NCBI GenBank assembly: GCA_958496175.1
Contig: OY292275.1
Location: 17,050,001 to 17,114,000 of the forward strand
Origin: Sisyra terminalis
Lineage: Eukaryota > Arthropoda > Insecta > Neuroptera > Sisyridae
DNA: 64,000 nt
Direction of reading: 5' to 3'
The notes under the pieces are model-generated. The model was not told the origin of the DNA. It did no database searches and worked only from the letters and a program-made list of their open reading frames with translations. This document shows positions 1-11,281 of this stretch, one piece after another. The translations under genes and the position numbers were made by a program. How positions within the stretch are numbered: the first letter of the stretch is position 1; the number at the start of each line of letters is the position of its first letter.

Positions 1-2738
1 AAATATAAATTACAAATTTGTAAGCATTTTAAACAAAGTCTTGTAGAAACACTCAATGCTACTTAATAGGTACTTAACATTTATACATTTTTTTATTTTA
101 AAGTATTTGGATACTATGGCAATTTTTGTTATTCGACACCCAAAGAAGAATAAAATCTTGCACTAATATAAATGTTGCATGAAATCTAAATTGCAAACAA
201 AACTTGTTTCAGCTTCAACTGCTTTTTCTTTTTAAATGCAGATAATTTTTTTTTCATATAAAATATTTCTCTTTTTGAAATGAATACTTATATTTTGTAC
301 GGACATGAATTTAACACATCATCTAATATAGCGTATTACGTTTTCAAATAAATCTTTTAAAAAAAAGTCAATGAAATTCGTAATTAGAAAAAGTGCTTTT
401 TGTAGGTGGGAGGAAATTTAATGGTAGTCTTTGCGGTAGAATTAAGTTAAAATATCTTTCGATATCTTTCAAAGTCATAAAGCAGTACTAAATATATTAT
501 TTGATTATGGAAGGAAATGAATTTGAATTTTGAAATCCCAGAGAGGTAATAGTAAGGAAAATGAAGTATGTTGGGCCTTTTAATTAAAACAATTAAATAC
601 GTTACAATATTTATATATTTGCCTTTAAACAGAGAATGGAGTTGGGAAACCTGGGAATGAAGGTTGAATATGGTATATTAGGGTTAACATCGTCAGAGTA
701 ATTACATTTGACAAACATCTTAACAAGAATATGATCACATCGAACTTACATCGATGATTTAAAACAGATAAATCAGTTTGAACCCCTAACTACCTCATCC
801 AAACTTTCCATAAATTTCTTCAGAGAAGTTCGCTACACACTTGCACTTCAGCTGAAAATCTTCAACTTTTAATATAATTTTTCGATCTTGAATTTCATGC
901 TGATGAAACAGGAAATTTCAGATCATATTCTTTTATTTTTGTAAATAACTTGAGCTTTTCTTGAGACGCAAAAAATTGCGGCTAAAATTTCATTGTGTAT
1001 CTTCAATTTCATCCATTATTTCTTCTTTTAATACCTTGTCAAAACAAACGAAAACACATTAGAATCTTTTTGTTCTTATTTTAATTGGTAGTTATTACTA
1101 GTTTATTAGTGATATTGTACATATTTGAAAAGTGGGTATCAGCATGAAAATTATACATAGAAAACTAACAAAGATTTGAAGCACAAGAGAATGTACTCAA
1201 AAAATAATAAATAATGAACTTAGTCTAGTCTTAATTAAGTCAACAGGGTCCTACGATAAATTTGATGAGCTGCGACTTGATCAATTGCAGTTAATCAGTA
1301 AAATACTATTTCTAAAATTAGATATGATAATCACGGTCAACTTTTTAATAAAAACCACCTTGAATACTGAGAATTATTAACACTCAATTATATGATAAGT
1401 ATGAAAAATCAAGTGAATTTTTTAAATAAAATCAGCTCATCAAAATTAAATCTGAGACTACTAGTCCTCTATTGTAAAAATGATTTTAGGCTAAAATTAA
1501 ACACAATTATTAATAAAGATGAAACCCAAATAATGTTTGGGCCGTGGATATCCTAGCCCATGACTCAAGTGGCTCTCTCATTTAATACCGACCTGAAATT
1601 AGAGTATAACAACACACTGATTAACGTTACAAATCTATTAATCTATTTTTGCATTATTAACTGATTACCGAAAATATTTTCAGTTTAAAGATGAATGTAT
1701 CGAATATTTACGTGTCAATTTGAGATTTTATTTAATTCGTCAAAACCTCAAATAATAAAAACTAAGGCATTAATTGTGCAAAAATGTAATTGCAGAAACT
1801 CAAATGATATTTTGTTTTACAAAACTAAAGCTGACCAAATACGAAAAATAAAGTTGTTTTTATAATAGGTTTGTCTGAAGTAAAAATATCGGTTCAACTC
1901 GGTCCGAATAAAGAATATCTGGTTCTAATTTTTACTATGCCTACATTAACTTATATCATTTCTTTCTAACTTAATACCAGGGACTGAATAAATCGTTCTC
2001 AATAACTGGAACTAAAACGTTTAAATGGGCCTAACAATTTAAAAACTTTGATGAAACAACGAATGAATAATTCTTGAAAAAAAACAGTACCGATTCTGTA
2101 GTATGAAACAGAATTCATTAATTACGCATGCGTACTATTTCAGAACCGTTTTAAAAAGCTTAATGAAACAAACCTATTAAGTGTTACTTTTTTTAAATTT
2201 AACGCTAACAATATTTAATATTGACAAATAAACAAAAAAAAAAAGCTAAATTAGATTTTAATTCTTAACTACAAATGCCGCCTGAATTCGTTTATTCGAA
2301 ACATAATTAGCAAATAATATATAAAATGTGAGTCTACTCTCATGTCGTTGGTTTGTGTTGACTAATCACAGCGATATTAAAGAAGATTTTCAGGTCGAGG
2401 CATGCAACAATAGGAAAGATAAAAATCCTGTTGGTGCTTCTAATTTTGAATACATAGGGCCAGATTTTACTGCAAATTGTTGCCGATCTTTTTGTTACTA
2501 ATAGGGCTCATTTTAATAGAAAAAATAAAATAAGACCTAACTCCTTCTAGTACAAAAGGTCGACTGCCTTTCTTGAAAAATAAAACATTTAAAATATTAT
2601 TAGTTTTGCTTTAAGTGTTAGTAACATCAGAATGGAAAATTAACCAAACTATGTACTTATGACTAACTATTGAAAAACCAATCGTGATTAAGACTAAAAT
2701 TTGATTAAATTTTTAGTCTATTAATCAGTCGATTGTTA
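1..2738. other. Gene-free flank downstream of tra2
   Basis: No convincing reading frame, RNA gene or TE end is visible. The part nearest 2738 must contain the tra2 3' UTR (transcription runs leftwards) and possibly a further 3' exon (see tra2), but no polyadenylation site can be chosen among the many A/T-rich candidates. Confidence 0.6.
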
Positions 2739-5700
2739 TCAACACTTACGATACTTATGTGGCGAATAGGAACGAGAACGAGATCGTTCATAACGACGGC
2801 TTCGGTAACGTGGTGATGGTGATCTACGATCTCGATAACTACTTCGATAACGTTCACCACTTCCATAATATTCACTTAAAAAAAAATCATTTAGTATGAA
2901 CTCAATTTTAAAAAACACAAAGCATTACTTACTCTCTATCTCTACCACGGCGTTCATTCCAACGATCATAAACACTATAAAGATAATGCAATCAATAAAC
3001 TTCGAAATAAAAATTAGTATAAAAATTAAAATGTAAGCAGAGGCCTTTAACAATAATGCTCGCTTAAACAAATTGTTCTAAATTCCGCTTATTTTATTCT
3101 AGAAATCACTGGATTTATCAATAATAACTAACTTACTAATATTAGTCCAGTAATTTCAAAGGATGTATAGGTATAGAGTACTAGGAACAACTTACTACGT
3201 TGGTTTTCCCATATAAATACCAGGAGTTGGTGTATGTGCTCTTTGGGTTATTGAATAATCCACCCTAATACAACGCCCATCAATTTCCATGCCTGAACAT
3301 TGTTCTTTTGCTACTTTAGCATCTTCTGTGCTATCAAAATATACAAAACCAAATCCTCGTGAACGTCCAGTCTAAAAAATATTAAAACATAATTAACCAA
3401 ATGAAGTATTAACGAATAAGTGGTTCGGAATTCTTTTGTGTAAAAAATATGGATTTAAACGCAACGGTGAATTGGGTTTCTTTCTTCAAAATACAACTCT
3501 TTAGAGACAAGGTTGTATTTTGATTAAAACCGACCGTGAAAACCTTAAGTCTGCTTTTCTTTCTTTTTATCAATTGTTATTTACCGTTACTTTATAGCTA
3601 TTACGGCCTTTAGCGACTTTAGGGTTAATAAAAATTCATAATCGAGAAATATTGAAAATTATGAGGATCGAATCCAACACCTACCGGTTTTGGAGCAGTC
3701 ACCTGAACCACTCGGCTACCAGTAGATTCTTTTCTTTCATATTTATCTTGAATAATTAATCTTAGACTGAGCATATATGTCCATATATATGAACACTATC
3801 GTTGTGTAAGTTTACTGGATACAATTTGGTGTCCCTCCAGAAAAGAGGAATAAAACATTGTATGCTCAGTCTTTGATGTTATTAAATAAAAATTTGACAT
3901 ATTTATATAAAATTAAAATATTGATTTAATATTAATATTTATACCGACTGAATTTTGATTGACTCTTGTGAAACATGTTTCTTATCTAAATTTAGTAACA
4001 CGATCTTTCGTGCATGATATAAATTCGATATCAATATAAACTTTATTTGGTCTTAGAAAGATTTGAAGCTAGATAAAAATTGTCGCATGTTACGAAACAA
4101 TAAATAATAACCTTTTAAAAGTTTTCGATAATAAACCATTTATTTTAAAAGTAGTCTAATTCCATTGAAAGAGCAATTTTATGTTATGTTATAAAACTAT
4201 CAAAGCAGCAATTTGTTTCGATTTTCAAAATAATAGGTCGGTTTCGAATTTTCTTTAGCAAATGATATTTTTCTATTTTGTTCCTTGCCTTTAAATAATT
4301 TCAATTCTTCAGAAAAATATTAACTTTAAATGAAAATTCCATTAATATTACTTCATACCTTCGCATCTATAACTACTTGAACTCTTTCCACTGGCCCGTA
4401 TTTAGAAAATATATGATACAATTGACTATCTGAAGTTGATGTGCTCAATCCAAAAACACCCAAGCACCTTGACTGAGTAGGATTTTCTCTAGTTCCTACA
4501 TGTCGGCGTCGAGAGGACATAGGACTGTGAGTTCTGGATCTTTCATGTTTACCATATCTACCTCTTGAATATGAACGAGACCTACTACGAGAATAGCGCG
4601 ATTTGTAACGACGGGGAGAACGGGAACGGCTTCGACTTCGATACCGTTGCCGTTCACCACTGGGACGCTCTCCACTATTTTCACGTTCAGGTCTATCTCG
4701 TTCTCCAGATCTGTAGGACACTTTTCTCGAGTGGCGACTAGGACTTCTGAAAACAAATAAGAGATTTTTGTGTAATAATTTGACTTTAAATTGAGGAAAA
4801 TGTTCAAATCGATGTCGTTTTAGGAAGGAAAATTTATTTTTTTTAACGAATCAAGATTTTTTTTTATTATCGCCCAAATTTTATAACCATAACTTAAATC
4901 GTTTGGCAAAATTTATTATGAAAATTAGTCTTAACTTAATTACTAATAAATGGAAGAGTAGTCTACTCCAGGTTCTTTCGATAAAAAATATTCTCCTACT
5001 ATCTTTTTAGTCTTTCATATACCTATACAAATACATTTTTAATTTCATATTACTTTACTTTTTCTTGGCGCTTTAAGAATCAACAGATAAATAAATAACT
5101 AGAGAATGTTTCCCTAGATGAATTTCGAGTAAATATCGGTTATTCTAACAATTATTTTTCGACTATATACTTAATAAAATAAAAAAGTTTATTACTTGAT
5201 TTGCAGACACTGCACTTTCGATAAGACATTCATAATGTCAGGGGTTGTGTACACTTGTTGTATCTACGTAGTCTACGCAACTACTAAAAAATCGTGGCGA
5301 CAATACACGAATCTTGTTTTTAAAAAGTTTGTATCGGTATTTGGCAATTTTCTAAATAATGGAAAACAATGCATTCCTTAATTAACCATTGTCGATATTT
5401 AACAAAATTTCAATTATTGACAAATGAACGGAAATCAAAACAATTATGTATCAGTGCAAATCCACTGAGGTGGAAAATATCACTAAGTGGAAAATCCCAC
5501 GAAAGTATACTTTATTATACTATGTTTCTAAGATTTCTGAAACAAGACCCCTCATCATAAACGAAACAAAACATTACAAGTACTTTATACACACCATGCC
5601 GACCATAGTATTGTTTAAAATACGCTTTTGTACTATCAAATATTTCGTTGATCTTCAACGTTGAGAAAACTATTGAGATCGAACAAGAATTGAGATCGAA

Positions 5701-7151
5701 AGTTTAAAAACTACTAATCAGAAAAACACTTTATGGTCTTCTCTCTACACATGAGTCAATTTTGGGGCCTATATTGGCCCAAACATCTGCGAAATTGTTG
5801 TATAATGCGTTACACAATATCAACGTTTTACCCAAAACCCTTTAATATAATATGTTGAAAAACTGAGACCAATCTTATAGCCTCTCAATACATGAACTGA
5901 TAATTTGGACAATTTATCTCGCCTTAGTGTAGAAAAGGGCGATGGAGTGTTGACCCACATGGTGTTCCAATATCCGAAAAGTATCAGTTAATATCCGAAC
6001 AAAACTAATTTTTATAGGGTATTCGAAGTTATGCTCCTATTTTCAGTCCAATTTTCATTTAAGACTTTATTTTAGTTCATTTATTGTAGTGAGTTTGACC
6101 GAAATATAAATAAATTGTTATAAATTAGTATGGAGTAAGTGGAGACAAAGGATCCTAAGGACCATCTATTTCAGGGGGGGGAACTTTTATCATCGAGTCG
6201 ATTTTTATATGGTGAGTAGAATGAATGATTTAATACTCGCGTTACCAAGGGGGTATATCATACACTCCACCAAAATGTTCGTGAAATCAATGAAAATTCA
6301 GTAGTATAAAAGATACCCTGCACGGCAAACAAAGGACTATTAAAAGTTATTTACTTAATTAAAAAATGTAAAATTATTTTAAAAACTTAACAAAATAGAA
6401 ATTTACTATGAAGAAATTTACGGTTATATTTAATAGATATTTACCTCAGTTGGAATAAATTTATTATCTATTATATATAAATGAGTTGAGACGTGTGGGT
6501 CTCGCAAAAACATAGCATATTTAATATTCAAAAATATAACAGTTGTTCTCAAATGACGTCGTTTGGCGAATAAAATAAATATTATGTTTAAGGAAGTCCT
6601 GCAGAAAAAACAAACATTCCCAGGAAGCTTCCAATCCCTGATTAATAGAGAATTTAGGATCGAATTAGTCAAAAGAATAATACAATTTCGGGGGACAAAA
6701 ACAAAAATATGTTTGCAAATATCTATGTATGTTTTTAAACTCATAAATAGGTGAGAATTTAAGGATTTTTTGTATCCATATGAGTTTTAACATGTTTAAT
6801 TTTTTATAGGTTTAAATTTAAACAAGTAAAATACAGTGTGTATTTATTTAATTGTTAATAATTATTGTTATTGTTAGTAATTTAATAATTAAAACTGTAG
6901 CATTATTGCCGATATCAATTAATTTTTGAATAACAATTTAGCTGGTACGAAGTTCACCGGGTCCTCTGATATTTTATAAAAAAAATATTTCCATATAATA
7001 TAATCAGGTACCTACATATCAATTGTAACGCAGGCAATTTAAAAAATGCTTATTTTTTAAATATATTTAATATCATTACCATATACAAAAGAATTTAATG
7101 AAACCATGAAATAAAATTTGAATTGTTTGTAAAAACATTAAAAATTTTATC

Positions 7152-7192
<41 letters not shown>

Positions 7193-9225
7193 GAAAAATT
7201 CAAGTATATAGTATGCTGGACTGGAGATATGAAATAACATAGTAAAAGTGTGAAGGCCAAAATGAGAGAATGGCAGTTTTAAATATGTCGTTTAAAAAAT
7301 TTGGAACCAGTTTAAGGTATTTATTATTTGTTGTCAATTATAATAACATTAACACCCGTTTCCAAATCCATTAGTTACACCTTTCAAACCTTCCTTTTTA
7401 TCACATTTTGGCCTTCAAGCTTTACTATGTTATTTCATATAATCAGTTGAGAGCAGGTAGAAATTCTTTGCAATTTTAACACCAGCTTGGAATTTATACC
7501 ACTTTTTCTCACAATAATCATTATAGTACAAAGGTTGATAAAATTGACGTAAATATATGTCTACCTGTATTTTATCGTACAATTCAAGAACAGGTTAATC
7601 GATTTCGATAATATTTTGTTTTCAGGTAGATCTTAGTGTTTCACCGTATAAGCATAAAGAAGGTCACAGACAAGTCTAATCTAAATAGTTGCACCAATAT
7701 TTTATTCTGATTTCATTTATGGTTCCTATTTAAAGACAGCTTTACTGACATGACAGAAACTTTGTAATCAAGTTCAACTAATTATTCTTCGGGAGAAAAG
7801 ATTGCCTATTAACGCTTAATTATTAATAATAAAAGTAGTTGAATTTGTTGGATATAAATTGGTTAATTATAAATGATACTCTTAATAAACCTAACCGCTT
7901 ACAACAGCTAACTTGTTCTGACTGGTTCAGTTACTGTTAGCTGTACTAAGCGATAAGGTTTATCCATTTATAACTAATTTTTATTGAATTTTATGTATCC
8001 TGGAAGCTCTCACTATTATTTTTATTAACTGTACCATATTTATAAAATGTATCATGACAAGGATTATTGTTGACAAAGTTAAAGCGATTGTTTATGAACG
8101 CCTAAGGAAGGCTCAATAAAGAACCGAAACGTCGCGAATAAAAATCAAGTTTTAACTACTTATTTTGATCCTAGTCCTCTGGGAATTTGCATTAAAGTAT
8201 TATCACCAAGGATCTGAAATTTTACCATAATAATATTTATACATTTAGCTAAACGTTGAGTTGAAAATAAATTAAAATTTGTACGATTATTTCACATATT
8301 ACTTGGTTTTAAATTTTTATGAATCAATCTGCCCCACTTCCCCCAATGTGTAATTAATATAAATTGTATACTGCTACTAATTTTTGTAAAATACAATATT
8401 TTGTTAATCAAAAACCTGTTTTTAAGTTTTGCTAATTTCGGATTTATAGTTTATCAGGTACTTTTCCGTTAACTACATATAAGCGATACAAGGTAAAAGC
8501 AAAAATATTTTTTATCAATAGCGATGGGTGCATGGAAAAAGGAAGTCTCTCATCCCTTTCGTCCATATCGAATTTTTAATGTACAAAATCAAATTATGTA
8601 CACGAGGAGAGGTATACATTGGATTAGCATTTTATATTTTATAATTTGTTCAACTTCTTGGATTGAGACATTAGATTAGACATGACAATAAACATTTGTT
8701 TTGTTCATTATACTAATAAATCGAATTTATTATCTCCTCTTAACCTGTCATGTGTTTCAACGTGGATTTATTTTACAACAGTTTAATGATTACTTCTGAT
8801 CAAGTATGTTAATACCAAAAAGAAGAATATTTAAAAACAAAATTGTGAAATTTTGTATTGAGGTTGAATTTATGATTGCTAAAGTAACTTCACAGCAGCG
8901 CCAAGACATAGTTTTCATAAATAAATTGAAAATATTAGCTTATGAAAATGAATTTCGTTTACCTAGAATAGCTTTTTTTAAAACTTTTATGATCGGGCGA
9001 TCGACTTCTGGAATGCCCTCGAATACGACCATTTGGGGGAGAAGTCTCCTCTTTTTTAACAGCATTATGATCAGACGCACTGCGTGAACGGGATCTCTGT
9101 AAAAATGAATTTCCTTGAAAATTGATAATCGCAGTTGAAATTTGGTTATATTGATTTTTGTATCCTCGCCGGTAGTAAAATAAAGTAATGACAATGTGTG
9201 GGTCACTTACGTCTCGGTCGCTCAT
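2739..9225 (-). CDS. tra2: Transformer-2 (SR-like splicing regulator), 6 coding exons
   Basis: Coding exons in transcript order: 9211-9225, 8963-9096, 4359-4746, 3196-3371, 2933-2974, 2739-2874; phases agree and give 296 aa. Order of parts: N-terminal Arg/Ser domain (to about residue 125), one RRM (about 144-218) with RNP2 CLGVFGLS and RNP1 RGFGFVYF, then the Tra2-diagnostic linker [15 protein letters not shown], then a second Arg/Ser region ending [13 protein letters not shown]. This RS-RRM-RS order plus the linker defines Tra2, which binds exonic enhancers; in many insects it acts with Tra on doublesex and fruitless splicing. The start is a 5-codon first exon (MSDRD) followed by a GTAAGT donor. 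Intron 2 is 4.2 kb and holds several repeats; intron 3 carries a SINE. The exact C-terminus is uncertain because a consensus donor overlaps the last codons. Head-to-head with Rpn6. Confidence 0.93.
3566..3725 (-). mobile_element. tRNA-derived SINE, copy 1 (in tra2 intron 3)
   Basis: Read on the minus strand it opens with an RNA polymerase III A box (TAGCCGAGTGG, 3708-3718) and a B box (GGATTCGATCC, 3665-3675), followed by a tRNA-unrelated body and an A-rich tail. The tRNA part resembles a long-variable-arm (Ser/Leu) tRNA but cannot fold as a functional one. The same body recurs near 30.8, 33.3, 33.4, 34.1 and 56.3 kb. Confidence 0.85.
7159..7191. repeat. (AT)n microsatellite
   Basis: An uninterrupted run of about 16 AT units in tra2 intron 2. 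Confidence 0.95.
7230..7437. mobile_element. MITE with ~40-bp terminal inverted repeats
   Basis: The left end TGAAATAACATAGTAAA continues into GAAGGCCAAAATG and is repeated inverted at the right end, ending TTTACTATGTTATTTCA at 7437. TA flanks both ends (7228-7229 and 7438-7439), as expected of a Tc1/mariner-type target duplication. It has no coding capacity and lies in tra2 intron 2. Confidence 0.7.
7856..7985. repeat. Imperfect long inverted repeat
   Basis: Two arms of about 55 nt (7856-7913 and 7931-7985) pair through segments such as TTATAAATG, AATAAACCT, CGCTTA and ACAGCTAAC. It is not coding. It may be the end of the same element as the hammerhead-like motif just downstream. Confidence 0.65.
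8083..8137 (+). ncRNA. Degenerate hammerhead-ribozyme-like motif
   Basis: CTAAGGA at 8102-8108 resembles the catalytic CUGANGA box (one core change, G5 to A). It is followed by a possible stem II (GGCTC 8110-8114 with GAACC 8121-8125) and the second core box GAAAC (8126-8130). GCGA at about 8084 could pair with TCGC after GAAAC as stem III. An extra A before stem II and the G5 change argue that it is inactive. Hammerheads of this kind are known in Penelope-like elements; the assignment here is inference. Confidence 0.3.
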
Positions 9226-9645
9226 TTTATAATTAATTTCACTTATTTGTCCTAAAATTCACGTAAAATTATTTGTTAGTTTTCCAAATTTTCTTTTTAA
9301 ATCACAGCACACGACATGAAAATGGCGAAGGTCCGCGGAAACACAATAGCGTCGTTGCCTTGATAATTACACTGACGACATTTCTAACAAGTGCTGATTG
9401 GTTAAAAATTCAAATGATTGTATTTGATTGGTTGTTATTCATTTTGTTAGGAAATGAAATTCAAAACAAAATTATTCGTGCGTTACCAACACAAATTCGC
9501 GTATCCAAGACAAATAGGATTCTGGGGATTTTGTTCAATTGGCTACAAATGAAAAATCCCTAAAACGTTTTTAAAACTCATGTTCCGAAATATCTAGAAA
9601 AACAGTTGGTACATAGAACGTTGATGACATAGCTATTTAGTGAAC
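9226..9645. promoter_or_regulatory. Shared tra2 / Rpn6 promoter region
   Basis: The two start codons are 420 bp apart and diverge, so both promoters and 5' UTRs must lie here unless upstream UTR exons exist. Two identical inverted CCAAT boxes (TGATTGGTT at 9395-9403 and 9425-9433) lie 30 bp apart. A sequence fitting the CncC/Nrf antioxidant element, ATGACATAGC, sits at 9624-9633 just before the Rpn6 ATG. Confidence 0.6.
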
Positions 9646-10911
9646 ATGGCCGGTGCAATGTTGATCGAAAGAGCTCAAGCGATTTCTAATATAAATCGCG
9701 AAGAAGGTATTCATCTACTAAATAAAATAGTGCGTGAACAAGAAATCGAAGAAAACGATGAAGATAATATCAAACTCAAAGAACAAGGCATCCTTCATCT
9801 CGGTGAATTGTATAAGAAAGAGGGCAAAGCCAAAGAGTTAGCTGATCTCATAAAAGCCACAAGGCCTTTCCTTAGCCTAATCAGCAAAGCAAAAGCAGCA
9901 AAACTAGTGCGTTCTTTGGTGGATTTCTTCCTCGATCTCGAAGCTGGAATTGGAATTGAAGTTCAACTATGCAAAGAGTGTATAGAATGGGCGAAGGAAG
10001 AAAGGAGAACATTTCTACGCCAATCCCTCGAAGCCAGACTTATAGCGCTTTACTTCGACACAGGCATGTATACCGAGGCTTTACTACTAGGATCAAATCT
10101 TCTCAAAGAATTAAAAAAATTGGACGATAAAAATCTCCTAGTCGAGGTACAACTCTTAGAAAGCAAAACCTACCATGCTTTGAGTAATCTTCCTAAGGCC
10201 CGAGCTGCTCTCACTTCTGCAAGAACAACAGCCAATGCAATTTATTGTCCTCCGAAAATGCAAGCTGCACTAGATTTACAATCTGGAATTCTACATGCTG
10301 CGGATGAGAAAGATTTTAAGACAGCTTACTCTTATTTTTATGAAGCCTTCGAAGGATACGACAGCGTCGAAAGTCCAAAAGCACTAACAGCATTAAAATA
10401 TATGTTACTATCGAAAATAATGTTAAATAATCCCGATGATGTCCAACAAATCGTTAGTGGAAAATTAGCAATTAAATATGCGGGAAAGGATATTGAAGCA
10501 ATGAAAAGCGTTGCTGCGTCATCACACAAAAGATCTTTAGCTGATTTTCAACTTGCATTAAAAAATTTCAAACATGAACTAGAAGATGATGTTATTGTTC
10601 GAGCCCATCTTGGCACGCTTTACGATAATATGTTGGAACAAAATTTATGTCGCATCATCGAACCATACTCAAGAGTTCAAGTCGAATATGTAGCACAATG
10701 TATCAAATTGCCAATGCCTCAAGTTGAAAAGAAGCTCTCTCAGATGATTCTCGACAAGAAATTCCATGGAATTTTGGATCAAGGAGAAGGCGTACTCATA
10801 GTATTTGATGAAACACCTGTCGATAAAACATACGAAATGGCGCTGGAAACCATCCACAGCATGAGCAAAGTGGTCGATACTTTGTACCAAAAGGCGAAAA
10901 AGTTATCTTAA
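9646..10911 (+). CDS. Rpn6: 26S proteasome regulatory subunit Rpn6 (PSMD11)
   Basis: A single uninterrupted frame of 421 aa starting [14 protein letters not shown] and ending [11 protein letters not shown], the length and termini of animal Rpn6. The N-terminal two thirds are an alpha-solenoid (for example [16 protein letters not shown] and [21 protein letters not shown]). The C-terminal third is a PCI domain (about 250-390, with [20 protein letters not shown] and the winged-helix segment [21 protein letters not shown]). Rpn6 is a lid subunit that clamps the 19S cap to the 20S core. The ATG at 9646 is preferred to an in-frame GTG at 9640, because MAGA is the family N-terminus and its context (AACATGG) is good. 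The lack of introns contrasts with every neighbour, but the gene is intact. Confidence 0.98.
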   Translation: MAGAMLIERAQAISNINREEGIHLLNKIVREQEIEENDEDNIKLKEQGILHLGELYKKEGKAKELADLIKATRPFLSLISKAKAAKLVRSLVDFFLDLEAGIGIEVQLCKECIEWAKEERRTFLRQSLEARLIALYFDTGMYTEALLLGSNLLKELKKLDDKNLLVEVQLLESKTYHALSNLPKARAALTSARTTANAIYCPPKMQAALDLQSGILHAADEKDFKTAYSYFYEAFEGYDSVESPKALTALKYMLLSKIMLNNPDDVQQIVSGKLAIKYAGKDIEAMKSVAASSHKRSLADFQLALKNFKHELEDDVIVRAHLGTLYDNMLEQNLCRIIEPYSRVQVEYVAQCIKLPMPQVEKKLSQMILDKKFHGILDQGEGVLIVFDETPVDKTYEMALETIHSMSKVVDTLYQKAKKLS

Positions 10912-11109
10912 GTATTACACCAATCTTTGCATCACTACAAAATGTGGGTGAACAATTTCATCGGACTGAATATAATTGCATTATTTAAAATGTTATTACT
11001 TATACAGGCGTGTTTATATATGATAGAATATTAATGATTGATTGCTTTGTATATATCAGTAACAAAATATTGTAAGGGTTTGGAATTCTAACATGAATAA
11101 CAACACGTT

Positions 11110-11142
11110 AATAAAAATTTGATTATTTAATTTCAAAATAAA
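11110..11142 (+). other. Rpn6 polyadenylation signals
   Basis: Two AATAAA hexamers, 11110-11115 and 11137-11142, lie about 200 bp past the Rpn6 stop and about 140 bp before the converging ICE2 stop. Either could serve Rpn6. Confidence 0.55.
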
Positions 11143-11281
11143 AGTTTTTATAAACTTCATTGTTAGTTTTTATTTATTACAAAACAATTAAAACCTGTAT
11201 TCCACTTGACCATATATAAACAAGAAGTTTCGCTATTTGACCTTCAATAATGACATTGACTCTAACAAAGCATTGTTTCAT

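Noticed and set aside
3660..3725. Possible tRNA gene (A and B boxes present)
   Set aside because: The same sequence recurs with a shared non-tRNA body and tail, the acceptor stem is missing and no cloverleaf closes; it is a SINE head.
5196..5664. Overlapping short open frames on plus
   Set aside because: They lie inside tra2 intron 2, overlap each other, show no family motif and have no donor/acceptor logic.
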